This document shows positions 1 to 13,969 of a stretch of DNA of 64,000 nucleotides, one piece after another. The DNA is from Toxotes chatareus (taxonomy: Eukaryota > Chordata > Actinopteri > Toxotidae). Both the position numbers and the translations under genes were made by a program. The stretch covers positions 13,720,972 through 13,784,971 of the forward strand of contig CM028900.1 in the NCBI GenBank assembly GCA_016801885.1, written 5' to 3'. Every line of letters begins with the position of its first letter. Position 1 is the first letter of the stretch. The notes under the pieces were generated by a model. The model ran no database searches. It was not told the DNA's origin and saw nothing but the letters and a program-made list of their open reading frames with translations.

Positions 1-3000
1 TCACAAGCCTCAAAAACTTCAAAGCCCCCACAAGCAACACATCGCATGATAACTACAGCAGCTGTCTGCCATTGTCATATCAGCTGTGTGGAGGGTTTGC
101 ACCCTAAAGGTGAAACAGCAGAATCCAAAGTTTGTAACAGAGTGTTCCATGGAGAGGAATCAGTATTACAAGCTTCAATAATCTGACTGTATCATGCAAA
201 AGATAATAATGAAGCTGTACAAGAAACAAACCAACAACCCTCAAGCAGACAATTGTGCAAGGGAGAATCAAACACTGTAGGAAACAATGACAAAACATGA
301 GAAACTCTTTCCTGACAGCAACAATATGAAGATGGGGGGGGGTTTGAGGAATTTACTGTGCTGGATGACCGGCCCCCTCCTGTGAAATGTGGGGTTTCAA
401 CGCTTCAACATCTCCAGCCTTGCTTCAGGCTGCCAAACTCACATTTCATCTCCAAAGCAGCTGTCCCACATGTGTACTGAAAGTTAGTGAATTGCTTCAG
501 AAACATTCGGAAAAAAGCTAAAGCTGCGACTTTCAGCTCAGACAGAGCCGTACAGTATGCCAAATCTACTGTATACTGCAATACATTTTCACAGTTATCT
601 TTTTGTTCATAAAATTAATGTTAACTAATTTTCAATACATCAGTAGACTACTACTTGGGTCAATGATGACATGTTTTTCTGACTAATTACAGTAAGGCCA
701 GTTAAAGATCAAAGTTGGTTGGTTGGTTTGCTGAGAGCAATGCTGTTTCTTACTGTGAATAAAAAAAATGTATTCAGTTGTAATAACTCACCTGAATAGT
801 TGTCTCTAGTCAATTTTAAATAGCAGCTTCATCCTTTTTTTCTTTAGTGCACAAAACTCTTAAAAAGGTTTTCTGAATTAGAAAGACAAGAAAAAAAAAT
901 CCACTCCACATTTCATCCAGTATGAACGCAGGTACGTTGTAAGACACTATCAAATCCATAAAGCACCACTTGTCAGCTACATGTAATATTTGTTTGTACT
1001 GTAAATTTGGTTCAAGACCACTTAAGCACAGTCAAGCATAAAACAACCTGCTTGTAGAGACTTAATAGATATTCGGTGACCAGTGTTGACAGAAATCCTG
1101 AATCTCTGACATGTGAACAAGCATACACCTTAAAACATCAAGGTCCCCAGATCCCAGAAACATCGCGGCGTGGACAACCACCACCAAAAACAATTGCCTT
1201 GAGCAGCGATGCCGTTGCATGTTGGACTTTTGCTGTAAGCCCCTGTCTCCTACAGGTCTTCATCCAACCACTTCACTTTGTTTACTTTTTTTATTATTAA
1301 ACTGATATGCTAAAATCAGAGATCAGAGAACAGTGAAGCTGCTACAAAACCCCCAGAACAGTGGATCTCACATTACTCAGGAGCTGGTTAATAAGAGGTA
1401 CAACCACATGATAAATCACACAACTTGGACAAAGGTGTTACATGTTTAAGGTCCTCTCCTGCTCCTGAACAAGTCAACAACATCGAGGGACAGAGTGGTT
1501 TTCTTCTGCTGTGAGGCTGCAGAGGAAACGCCTGTGATCACGTCTCACCAAACCATGCAGGCCTTAAGACCTAAATGTAACTATGACAACCAGTAGCTCA
1601 ACTTTAACCACTGCTACTGATGCCAATTCATGCCAGTGTTTAGCTCACATCAGGTCTTAAGGTTCAGAAATATGGAGAGAACCTATTAGTGTCCATGTAG
1701 CCTCTCATTAGGCAGCTTGAGTCATAAAAGAGGTAAAAATAGACAGCTGGCTCGAAGCCCACCAACCACCCACTACCTTCCAGGAGGTCTGAGGAGACAT
1801 GGCCTTCACAGCACAGCTGGCCAGAAAAGCAAACACACAGCCCACATGAAGGACTTGTTTTGGTTGCTATAGCTGTGAAAAGATGTGGACCATGTTGACA
1901 AAAACGAGGAGCTATCCACTGAGGGCATCCCATGGGGATGAGGGCTAAAACAGAGTATTTTTCTAGCCTAGGTGAGCAAACTGACCGCTGTGTGTGGTGG
2001 CAGAAAGGTTTATTATTCTCCAAGATGAGCCATCAAAGTCTGTTTGTCAATGCAACAAACCTTCACCCAGGCCAACCAATGTCAATACCAATTTCATTAA
2101 ACATCACAGAATTGTAAGAAAGTTTGACTCATTTTGATTGATTTCACTTGTTAACTGTGGTGACTTTGATAACTAACCCCTGGAAATAACTACAATAAAA
2201 CAAACAACAAACCACTTAAAATCCGCATCTTGACTAACTACAAAAGCTAAGAGTTTTTTGGGAAAGTTAAGAGTCTTTTGGGAGCAAAGTTGCAGAAAAT
2301 GTGATGTGTTGTGGACTTTTTTAAGCCAGGTCACTAGAAAGAAGCTCAAAACCTCAGAACAATGCTAAACCATGGTAAGAAATACTAACTTTCTTGAAAG
2401 CAGATGACTGAAATCTACCTCCTCTGATGTACCTATACACAACAACAAGAACAAGAGACAGAAACTGACTCTCAGCCACACATCCTCCTGTCAGATATCT
2501 TTCAGAGCAGGGATTGATTTGTCCTTGGGGACTTGGGCTGCAGTAAGTTCGGGACACGCCTACGCTCCCCTCTTAATTCTGTCTTTTTCCTTGCTAACCT
2601 ATCACCATCAGAAACAACTAGATGCAACGTGACTTGATCTAAATCATCAAAAAAAACATTTTCCCAGTTCTTACAAACGATACGACACCAGGCAAAATCA
2701 AACGAGCAACCTTCACAGAAAGCAACTCTTTCTGTTGTAAACACCCCATTTGAATCATTCAAAGCGATGTTCCAACCTCTAATTTATTACCATTCATTAA
2801 CATGTCTTGCCGTCTTTCTAAACCAGCATTACGGACTCCACACAACATGCCGCAACAAGAAAAAAAAAAAACCTCTGACTGCATCAGATATTGATGACTA
2901 GTCATAACAAATATTTGCAAATTGCTCAATACTCCGGAAATGACTGGATGTTGTACTGTTCTTTCGCACTACTTGCTTCATCAGTCACTGGGGAATTTTA

Positions 3001-6000
3001 TGTTTTTAAGGCATTTCCACAGATATAATGAGGTTAGCACTGCAGGCTGCTTTACAGCGGTGAAACACCTCCCCAGGTGGGGAAGTAATGCGTGACAGAC
3101 TGCACAAGTACTCGTAAATGTCACGTTCCAGTTACTTTTCTTCTGGTTTACCCGGCAGGGACGTGAGACAGTCCTGCAGCTCAGACCTATAAAAATCAAA
3201 ATCTGTCATATCCGTAGTGGAGGTTGTGAGCAATAAGGAAGAAAGGAGTAACACAGCCCTGAAGTATGGTCTATGCAAGCTTTGCCATCATCCCCTCATT
3301 AGCACAGCATGGACCCATAATCCATGGCATTCTTTGGGGGCACAGGTGTCCCCTGTCTGTCCTCAGATTATCTTTGTAATCCCCAGGACCCCCTGCCCCT
3401 GCTCAGCGGCCTGCTCCATCGAGACCGTGGTGTTTATGTTTGCGAAGCTGTTCAGTGGAATGCCTCTCAAACAAATGGCGAGTTCAAATGTTGTAGCCTG
3501 GCCTCTCATTTCTTAGCCCTTTACGAGCACATTCCTATGAAATTCCTTTCATTTACCTCAGTGATGATGACTCTATAATCTTAGAGACAGTGCTCAATGC
3601 ACCATCTGTGCCACTGCATGAAACCTTGCATGCCCCACAACAAGTTCATCAGTCCGTACCAGCTATTCTTTGTGACAGGTATCATTTCATTGGTGTAATT
3701 TTCCTCACACCATCTCTATTGTCATCAAACTCCTTTCTGAAACACCCTGTGCATCCAGAAAGCCATGCCATACACCATACTGTATATGATTAATGACACA
3801 GTTAAATCAACAGTGATATACAGAGAAAACAGCAGCTGCAAGGGGGAGGAATCAAATTTAACTTCCTCTGCGCACAGTCTTAAAATCTGAGGGAAGAGCC
3901 TTTAGAGAAGCAGACGTTTAAAAATCCATAACACTTGCTTGGCTATGTGGTGGGGAAATTTACGGTATATTGCAAAAAGTCTAAAGCAGTGTTTATGTTG
4001 TGGGTAAAATCACTTTGGCTTGATACAGAATGTCTTTCATGATGGACATAATCCAAATACCGGAAACATTATGGAGATGGTTTGGAGCAGCAGGAAGTCG
4101 TCCAAATAAAAATAAGTGATACATGAAAACAGGGGAATTCTGGCCAGGCCAGATGTTGCAAGGTTGTGAAAGTGTCTGGGCAGAGGTGGAGTCCGCGTTC
4201 TTGTTCCAGCCCCACGAAACAGCGAATATGAATCAGAAAAGCTGTTTATCTAAAACATAAACAACGGCTCTAGGGAGCGTAAATGCAGTGAGTTACAGAA
4301 TGAAATCATTGGTTTCCTTGAAATCTGTTACATAATGTTTGAAGAAAACACCTTCAGTAAAAGTTTCTACATGAATAAACTTTATTTCTGTAGGAGGCAG
4401 TGGGATGAACAGGAAATTTTGAGCTCAGAAAAAGGAGGCTAACTAATTTAATACTCCTGCTAAGTATAATCCTACAGAGCTTTTAATCAGTCCACTGTTA
4501 AGTACAAGTGCTTTTGGATATGTGACAAATTAGTTCTTCTTTGCGTCTGAGGAGCTCCTGGAAGTTTTTTTGTCAGCGTGCAGGCACCTTTACTTATGTT
4601 ATGGGGGTGTTTTCATGCAGCACAACGTTGTGTCATGGCAAAAACAATCACATGTATTCTAGCTTCATCACACTGGAATTGTTTTTGTGTTGCAATATGT
4701 CTCCTCCTGCTTTGACACCACAGTCAAGCAACAGTCCCTTTAATACAAAATAAAACAAAATGAAACTTTTTGGCCCCTAAAGTGCAAAATAAACTGTCTA
4801 ATAAATAAACACTGCTTCACACATGAAATAGTATCAGATTCAGACTTATTTAAGTAGAAAAGATGTTTTTTCGGGCTTGTTGTCAAACACATGCACTAAT
4901 AACAGGCAAACTGTAACAGGCATAAACATCTGTTTTTGCTGATATGGACAACTATAGCAAGCTTTACTGGTGTTTGGAGATATCGAGTTATCAAACTCTT
5001 GCATGTAACAGCTAGCAGCTTTAACACTTTACTGACTCGGAGCTGATATGACAGGCTTAGTTTATTCTTTGCTTAGTCAGTTGTGTTTCCGGGATATTTT
5101 TGGCACCTCTGATATCATTTCTGACAGAATGATGATTACCAATAAAAACCCCAAGCTCTGTGGTAAACTTTAAAACTACAATCACACCACAGGGATTTTC
5201 CTCACATCCGAAAACATCATCCCTCCAACACAGGAGAATGCATCATAAGGAGTTGTACAGCCACTTCTTCAAATGAGGTGATTGATGCCCTCTGAACTAC
5301 AGGGGCCCAACACAGAAATGTGCTTCTGAACCATCCAAGATTGCTGATCATGTAGCTGTCGTTATGTCAAAATATAGAAAAAGAAAGAAAACAGCAGGAA
5401 GGAGCAATCCTGAGGCCCAGTGCATCAAGCAGAGCACAAAGGTACAGTGTGGGCAAAGTGTTTACCTACTGAGCGGTTTGGATCAAATCTGTCAGAGCCA
5501 AAACATCTGAGCAGCAGTTTTACTATACTTATTCACTCATTAACCAATCGGTCCATTCATCGGTCCAGTACAGTGACTCGTGTGTCAGTTATTACAGGCT
5601 TATCATTGAAAATTACCTGCTCACCTAATCACAGGCTTTGATCCCATAAAAGTAAGCTCTGTGATCTGCTGCATTTATAATGTGTATTTAACCTAGCAGC
5701 AGCTGAATGAAATTGGCTGAGGCCGCTACTGTAGTTAAAAAGTAAGTCTACAACAATAGGGTATGTGCTGCTTAAAACTCTCTAAATAATAAACTCATTT
5801 CAAGATGGAATTTTGTCAAGACCGTGCTTTGGCTTTTGCGTTGTTCTTGGAACACATAATTACTTAATCTAAACCCCAAGCAATGAGACTGTGGCTGGTC
5901 CGTTATGCTTTGGTTTCATGTGGGAGGTCCAGTGTGACAGGCACATCTTCTGTCCAATAAAACCTGATACAACAGACTGCTGTATTGTCCGTGGCTGTGA

Positions 6001-7581
6001 TGGGGCCTATCAAACTCTGGCAAAGAGCAGTGAAGTACATTCACATGCAACGGGACCTCCCATTCTGCTCTGCAGATGTTAGTTCTGGCAAGTCGTTACC
6101 CGACAAAACCTGCCTTTTTGATTCCTGCAGCTTCAAAAGCAGCATATGTCCCAAGAAAGGACTTAAAAAGAAATGAGACCATGTTAAACTGCTGAGCTTT
6201 TACAACAGCCAAAGTACAACTACAAGTGACAGTCGAGGATATCAACAAGGATATTGAACAAGGTTGTAAAAAGTCCAAAAATGGACAACATGTACCAACA
6301 ACTCCAAAGCATCAGCAGATAGACCATGAGTCCTCGCCCTTAGACAAGTCTCACAGATCCACATTACTTGGTTCCAAAAAGCTCCATAATGGGAGTAAAT
6401 AAGCCAACAGAGGAAGCTGTGATGATGATTCTGCAATTCAGCCTAAAATCAAACTGTAAACATACTCAGTAAAGATCAAGGTCCCTAAAAGAGAATGACC
6501 ACAACATCAATGTCACAAGATAAAGCGGAGTCTGAAGCCACAACACCACTAATCTGTCACAGTGACACAGACATTTGAAGGTTTTTCTGGAGCTCAACAC
6601 CACAAATGTTGACTCGTTTTTAACAGCTCACAACAAAGCACACACTCTTGTGCAGCACTTCAGCCAAGCAATCTCACTTTATAGCGCAGCTGCCACTTTG
6701 GAGCCTGGACAGATCCTGACCATAATGTACTTCTCCACAGAGCTGTGACTCTCCTGCTCTTTTGTGCGGCCCTTGGACCAGTCTCGTTGGACAACACAGG
6801 CAACTGACTATGTCCGACATGAAAGGATCAGGCTGGCCTTTTCCAAGCTACATCATTATGCACCTGCTCCCTACACAGGAAGGCCTACAGCAGAGAAATT
6901 CATGGCCAAGTGCAAACTCACCAACTCTGGATCAATGTCAGAAACTGCCATGGAAAGTTTGTCTTTCCTTAAAAATGGTTGATATCTGGTTTTCATTCAC
7001 AACTTCTTATCAATCTCTAGCAAAACATTTAGCTTACTCACTGTAAGTGAGGCACAGGGGCACTATGCCAGACCTCCGAGACTGTGTTAATCCAAAACGA
7101 GTGTCAGCAACAGTTGTAATCAGATACGATCATGCTGAAAACCATCTGAAAAGCTTTTAATGTCACTAAAGTTTTGTTTGGTCAGTAATGTAAGCAGCCT
7201 CTGCCACCCACTCAGCAGTGCTGAAAGTCAAACCACCTCCAAATGTGCGACTGTCAAAACTGAACTGAGAACAACAATACTGATTGAAGTCCAGTGGTTT
7301 CAACTCAGCGGTGCCTGCACACAGACAAGAGACCTGTCCCTGCATAATCAGCTGACCCTCCGCCAGCCAGGCAAGATGCCCCCGGGCTCCGCTTTGGGGT
7401 TTTGAGCAGCACATTATGGCTAAACACTGCAGCACCTCACATCCCCTCAGAGAGCCTGCAAAGGCCAGCACACTGGCTGCAGGATCTCATCGCTCCCTGA
7501 GCATTTCATGCTCAGCTCTGTTACGGCTAATTGGTTGGTGAGCATCCTGGGCACAGCGGAACCACACACATGCAAGCATGT

Positions 7582-7604
7582 ACACACACACACACACACA
7601 CACA
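7582..7604. repeat. (AC)n microsatellite
   Basis: About 11-12 AC dinucleotides are seen directly, within the presumed fmnl2 intron. Confidence 0.9.
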
Positions 7605-10600
7605 TTTGAGTGTATGTGGTGGTCTCTCGCAGCCTGCCGGGTCTGGGTCCAGTGCCAGGCTCCGTCTTGGGCTCTCCACAGAATAAAGAGTGGCTCTGTT
7701 TCCTGGGCCTGCTGCACGGGATTCAGCCACTGTTCACCCTCTGCTCCTCAGACAATACCCATTGTTCTTCTTTTTAATGAAGAAGAGTCAACATGAGAAA
7801 ACTTGAAGGCCAAGCTTAGTCACTTCCTGGGTCCCATGTAAGAGATGAAGGGGTTACTGTCCTCGCACAAACAGATGACACTAACAAACTGCATGTACAT
7901 TTCTCAAGCTTGTCTCTTAGAATAACCTAAATGCATTTACATATTACACTGTATTCTCAATCTATTTTTTCTATTCGTTTCAGTTTCATCACTTGTTCAC
8001 TGATATACTTTTGGGTGACAAATTAACATACTAGCCCTTCATACTACATATGCAAGCATCGGCATCTCTTACGCTCTATGCTCAAGTAGGTAATTTACTG
8101 TCACTATGAGCAATCACTTTCTTTTTGTACCTGGTCATTTGACCCACTGTTCATATCACAACATTCATAAATGCAGCTTTAAATACAACTTCAGCCTGGT
8201 TTAAGTACAGCTGAATACTTCTAGGTTGAACTAGTGTGTCAGTTAAAGAAAAGAAAAAAAAAAACACAGCTACCTTGGACCTGTCAAAGTGACATATTAG
8301 ACTTTAGTTAAACGTGAAGGCTACTCATGTGATTAATCTGGGGAGTAGATTTCAGATGCAGTACCTCACAGCACAAATACCAGCAGCTCGTGGCGCTTCG
8401 GCAGCCTTCAAACAAAGCAGCTTAGATGTAATCTGGGCAGACTATTGAGAAGAGCAGCTACAACAACAGCTAAGCCTATAGCCCCCATATGGCATTTCAA
8501 CAAGCAATGGCTGTAAACTTCTCTGCCTCCCTGACAACAGTGAGGATGTCCAGAAAACACTACAGTCCTGAGACTGGAGTGGATGGTATCCTGGATGTGG
8601 GTGCAATTTTAAATTTGATGTCAACCGTGGTTATCTGAGGCAGAGGAGCAGGCATGAGGCCTGAGCTGCATTCCTATTACACAGAGTCATTTTCCTGTGG
8701 CTCAGGGTGAAGCCTATAGAGCGACTCATGCTGTACATGTGACTCACAGAGATTGATTGCAGTCATTTTTTCACATGCTTTCAGCCAGTATGCCCTTACA
8801 GACGGAGAAAACGAAAAAGCCACACTGAGGTTTTGCTTATACCCTCTAATGGTTGCCTAAATGACAACGTTAGATTGATTAGGCAATAAGCGCTGATCTA
8901 CCAGGATGTTGATATGGCCAGCCCTAAAGTAGACTCACTGGGATATTAGAATTGCGCTGTGCAGAGTAAATATCAAGAGCGTTGGCCTAAAACTAGCTCA
9001 TCTTCACGTGCAACCCATCTTCTTCTTGTAGACCCATGTCACCAAAACTATGGCAACCACAGGAGAGGGACAGGCTCGCAAAAATGCTTCCAAGAGTAAG
9101 TACTAAGCCATTTTACCCTGGATGCTGTATGAAAGCATGAAAACTACAACCAGTAACGTTCACAACAAAACATCCAAAGCAAAGCGAAAGTCTTTGACGC
9201 AAACAGTAAATTGCTTATTGAAAAAAAGTGAATGAATTCCTGTTTACATCCGTATGGAAATCTACCACCCTCCACCCTTTTAAGTACTTTAACCAATGAA
9301 TATTTGGGTTTTAATCTCCACCTCACTTCACAGCCAAGGTCACATGTGAATTAGCCCTCTCTTATCATGGCAGAGGCCTTGCATTACAATTAGCCGAAGT
9401 CTATTTCCAAGATCAGCCCCTGGCTCCAGGGATTCATGAGACACAGACTTCAATGGGAGCTTTTCTTTTGGTAGAAAACTAACTAAGCCAGCAGTAAACC
9501 CTGATTTTTTTCCAGAAAAGTTTTGCTCCAATCATACAAAGCTAGATCACAGTGTGTGACTAGTAAAAAGTCAAACCAGCTGACAACACTGATATGCAAG
9601 CTGGCAACAGGTGGTACGATATCACACACACAACCTTATCAAAGAAGGCTGATAAAATTTAACTCTGAAGGGTTGAAGCAGTTAAAAATGTGTTGTGCTC
9701 AGTTAACATCATTTTAAAATACATACTGTTTGCGGGATAAAAAGACACAAATTTGATGAATTTACACAAACTCAACTTAGACATCATGAATTTAGCTTCA
9801 ATCAGAATTAACTGACACAATATCTTCATGATTACTGAGATATATAAACTGAAATGTCCCTGTACAAAACTTAATGGAAGTGAAAGCTTCTTTTGTGGGA
9901 AAACTAAAAATGAAAGAGGCAGGGCTGACATAATCAAATATGACATCTGTATAACCAGAAACAAAAACCTGTTATACAGTAGATTATTTTAGGCTGGACT
10001 GCATTCATGCACAGCTCTTATATGGCTGCTTGTTTTAACAACATTAAACACTAATGCACTAGTAAATTTGACATATTTTGTCAACCAGATACACGGGTTT
10101 GAAGAAAAACGTGCTCAAATTCCTCAGACTTTGACACTGATAAAAAAGTATTGGTTTGGTATTAGTACCAAAATGGGGGTATTGCACTGGCACTGGAATA
10201 ATGTAAAGGATTATCGACCTAAACAAGTGATGCAAACCCTGGAAGTATGAGACCTATCTCAAGTTAAAAAGCAGCAGCACTATCTCCTAATGGGCACACT
10301 GTAGGCTAATGTTATTTGTCGGTCTAAGGATCAAATAACTTTCGCAACTGACGATCTACACTCATTTCTTACTATAGGAATTAGTCACATATGTGGTCTG
10401 CTCAGATGATGAAACTCATGAGTCAGTGTCTGAAAGGAGTCACTGTCCTAGCACACAGCATGGACCCAGATTCAGATACTGTGTGCCCTTAATAAGAAAC
10501 TCAAGGGTTTTTGAGAGGTGTAGTGCTTGAATGTGGTCGAACACAGCACAACCCTTTAATCCAAATGCTCCCCTGCTGTGATCCGGGGCTTTCATGTTGA

Positions 10601-12612
10601 TCAGACCTGTCAGCAGTAAGGTGAGGGAAGTCTCTAACGTTTTGCATTAAGTCCAAAATATGTGGAATCAGAAAAAATCATCTGTTCATTTGTTGTATTT
10701 TATGTGATTTATTAAGGAAGGAACCAGTGAAACAGATTAATCAAAGCACTGTGAGTGTTATTTGTCATTTGCAGACAGTATCAGGAATTATTAATTAGTC
10801 AGTGGAGTGTTGATCAGCAGCGAAGAACACTTAAATCTCAATTCATCAGTCCTGGTAGCCACTAATAAGTTATAGAGATATCATTCTTAACATGTGCCAG
10901 TCAAAGTGAACTGAGATCATCAGAGTCACACAGTGCCACTCGCTCAGGCAGTCAATGGAGCCAACTGCCATCAGGCACGGCTGAGACACATTAGGGTTTA
11001 AATGGCGGTAAATAACGCTAAATGCTGTGATTATAGCTCTAAATTCTTCTGATGCTGGAGGGCTTCCATCCCGCCAAGAGCTGAGGCATCACGCTGGCAA
11101 CAGGGAGGAGGAAGGGAGGGAGCGGGGGAAGTTCCTGACATGCTACGAGGATCGGCTTTTCTGACAGCCAGCCCACGAAATCCTAGAGTTACACAGGTTG
11201 ATTTATTTATTTATTTTTTTAAATTCTGGAAGGCATGATGAGGATTAATTTTGTAAACCAAACCTATGGATCCTAATTATTTTCTGATTCCTGGCAGTTA
11301 CCACACAAAGTGTTTCCGGAGAAGAAGCATCCCCTCTGATGTTCAGAAACTGTAGGACGTAGTTGATTCTAACAGCAGAGTTGATTAAGAAGAAGGCACA
11401 AATCCCTCATCAGTGTGACGTCAAACCTCCAAACAACCCCAAAGTCTGCTGCCTCCAGGAGAATGAGATTCATCAGCATCTGACAAGCAGCAATCACATC
11501 CCAACACAACACCGTGACACAGTGATTTGACTTCCACCTAAACTTGATCCGCTTTTTGTAATGGGCTTACATGCTAAAAAGATCTGACACCAATTTTAAC
11601 GTTACAAAAAAAAAAAATAATCTTGCTCAGTGACAGAAAACAAAAAACAAAGTGAAAAAGAAATACCTCTTTCTTGTCTTCCAGACAAGTTTAAGAACTG
11701 TCTTTGCTCAAGTCAAATTCCTTCTCCTGAGCAGCTAATGTTTATGGGAGCAGTAGGCCGGGCGACAATCACGTTTGACCCACATTTTGCCAGCTCTCAA
11801 ATTTCACCCCAACTTCACTGTTGTTCTACGCAGCCCTTTATTCACTGGCTGCGGAGCTGTGTCCTGGAAATTCTCCTGATCAGCAAAAGTTATTTGTTAC
11901 TCCTAACAACGACCTATATGACGATGTTTTACAGCACAAGAGAGCATGAATAACTCCTCAGTGTCCAAGCACTGTACTACTTTCTGACCTACTAATGACC
12001 CACGAATCAATCGACACAGTGGTGATGGAAGTTTGTGTACACATGCGACCAGTCTAAAAGTGTTTCATCATTCAGAAAAGCTGGATCCTAATGGAACCAC
12101 TCTGCACTTGTGTCTACACTATTAATCGACCTGTTAGCACTTTAAAGTCTGGAGGACCCTTCAACAACACCAGCCATGTTCAGCGTTCACCTCCCAGGTA
12201 ACATAATTGTTGACAGATGCTGCTGACACTTTATGATGTGACAGATGTCTGAAAGGACCTGGCATGCTGGGCACTCACAGCCACAGTAGTGAGCCAGCTC
12301 CTAGACTCATAAAGTTGGAAAAGGACAGCCATAAAACCAATAATTTGCCCTGTTTTGACTACAGGTGTCTCGTGCGACTACACTTGGAAACTTGCAGAAG
12401 CATTGAGGCTGCTAAATGAGAAAACTACTGAACAGACAATTTGTATTTAGGGTGATGTATTTTAACTTGGTGTGGCAAAGAGTAGAAAGGCTGGTGAATA
12501 CTTCTCAATGAGAAACTTGTTGAGTCAAGATAGATTTTTAGGGTTAAAAGACCAAAAACGCTGAAATATGTTGAGAAACAGATCTCATGTACCTCTGACA
12601 CAAGTAAACAAA

Positions 12613-12613
<1 letters not shown>

Positions 12614-12643
<30 letters not shown>

Positions 12644-12668
12644 GAATACCCCCTTTTTTTTTTTTTTT
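12614..12668. repeat. Two poly-T runs (24 and 15 T)
   Basis: Runs of T at 12614-12637 and 12654-12668 are separated by a short mixed stretch. They sit about 140-190 bases inside fmnl2 intron 1, just past the exon 1 donor. Confidence 0.85.
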
Positions 12669-12805
12669 AGCTGAACAACAAAGAAAGGATCAGGCGTGCT
12701 GGACAAACAGAGGACCAACCTACACACAGCTGTCTCGTCCCAGGACACTGAAGCATGGAGGGAACAAAGAAAGAGAAGACAGATAAATGTTTTTTCCCCT
12801 CTTAC

Positions 12806-12919
12806 CAAAACGATTGCAAATCTTTCCTCCAGTTCACTTGGCTCTGGCATGGGCAGTTTCAGAGGCATGTTGTGTCCTCTGAAATCAGAGTGATGGTCCA
12901 TGCTCCCTGCGTTCCCCAT
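12806..12919 (-). CDS. fmnl2: Formin-like protein 2, coding exon 1 (N-terminus only)
   Basis: The exon encodes 38 residues, starting MGNAGSMDHH and ending ELEERFAIVL, then a GTAAGA donor with phase 0. The start context is strong (A at -3, G at +4). MGNAGSMD and the KLPMPEP...ELEERFAIVL block are the known N-terminus of vertebrate FMNL2; FMNL3 begins differently, so FMNL2 is preferred. The Gly2 after the initiator Met is the N-myristoylation site known for this family, which anchors the protein at the plasma membrane. FMNL2 is a diaphanous-related formin. It is controlled by Cdc42 through the GBD/FH3 region and extends actin filaments in lamellipodia and filopodia through FH1-FH2. Only the start of the autoinhibitory N-terminal region is in this window; the rest lies below position 1. 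Teleosts can carry a and b copies and I cannot tell which this is. Confidence 0.88.
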
Positions 12920-13300
12920 GTTTCCTCTTTAACCAACAAGTACAACTTTCCCCCCCCGCACCCCACGTCCACTCGATAAAATCTCCGCACGGCAGAAAAA
13001 GAAAAAAAAAACAAATATCCTTTTAGTTTTGCTCAGTCGTCCATAAAAACTCCTCACAGTTTTTTTTTTGTATCCTGGTCACTTCTTCAACATAAAGCAC
13101 ATGTGAGGGAGGCAGCGTAAAGCGACGGGTCCGAGCAGCAGCGGCAGCGGCACAGGCGGCGTCGGAAGCGGCAGCAGCAGCGGCAGAGCCCCCGGTGAGG
13201 CATTTTCACGGCAGACAGAGAGAGGAGACTTGGAAACTTGACTGGATCCACACGGACCTAATTCTTCGCTGTTATCCGTATCTTGCACAGTTCCGGCTCC
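12920..13300 (-). promoter_or_regulatory. fmnl2: fmnl2 5' UTR and promoter-proximal GC-rich region
   Basis: Immediately upstream of the fmnl2 ATG the base composition shifts. Positions 13110-13200 are rich in GC with several CpG and GCAGCGGC-type triplets, unlike the AT-rich flanks. This is typical of a 5' UTR/CpG-island promoter. No TATA box was recognised. An upstream open frame of 69 codons (13079-13288, minus) lies in this stretch; whether it is transcribed is unknown because the start site cannot be placed. Confidence 0.5.
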
Positions 13301-13463
13301 ACTCCCAGTCGGTAGTAATGACGACGTGCATGATTCACGCTTATTGCAATCACCCCCCCCTCCTCCTCCTCCTCCTCCGTCTCCGTCTGTTAATGGTGAG
13401 TGAGCGGAGCTGGCTTTCCTAATCCCTCCACTGCTGACCAGCTAGTTAAGGAGGAGGGGGTCT

Positions 13464-13507
<44 letters not shown>

Positions 13508-13512
13508 GCACG
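13464..13512. repeat. Compound (TC)n(CA)n microsatellite
   Basis: About 13 TC units run directly into about 10 CA/CG units. It lies roughly 550 bases upstream of the fmnl2 start codon, so it could be promoter-proximal or inside a long 5' UTR. Confidence 0.9.
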
Positions 13513-13969
13513 CACGCTGACACCACACACACCGCACACACACTCATCCCTCCCTACAATGAGCCCTTTCAGGGGCAAGCCTCCCACTTCTTCTTGGGGC
13601 GTAGCTCCCAAAGCCGTAGCCAGGGAGATGATATTTTTTTTCCTCTGTTGCATTGTGGTACTTTGAGTCCATTGTGACAGACAACAAACTTGAGTTAATG
13701 GTAATGGCGACCCCCCCCCGCACCCCACAGGGGCCCCTAGGCAGGAGACCCCTTAGAAAACTCACGGGCGATTACAGGGGTGAATTCATTATGTGTATGT
13801 AGGTTTTTCCTCTCTTTATACAGCCACATGTGGTGATTAAAGTGTTTGCTCAAGGGGTTAATTTGTTGCATTTAACGTATTGATTTATTGATTATAGGTC
13901 CATTCCAGTGCCACTAAATGTTTTACAACATAATATCCTGCTTTGCTAAAATGATAAACTATCTTATTA

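Larger units (their letters stand above)
1..12805 (-). other. fmnl2: Presumed 3'-ward part of fmnl2 intron 1; no exon seen
   Basis: This stretch lies downstream, in minus-strand sense, of the only formin-like exon found, so it is inferred to be intron 1. The next expected coding sequence (the NAMNLPPDKARLL... segment of the GBD/FH3 region) was looked for and not seen. No open frame here resembles a known protein; all are short and lack conserved motifs. The region is AT-rich and unremarkable apart from a CA microsatellite at 7582-7604 and homopolymer runs near 12614-12668. Intron 1 of vertebrate FMNL2 is known to be very long, which fits. Regulatory elements may be present but cannot be recognised without cross-species alignment. 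Confidence 0.6.
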
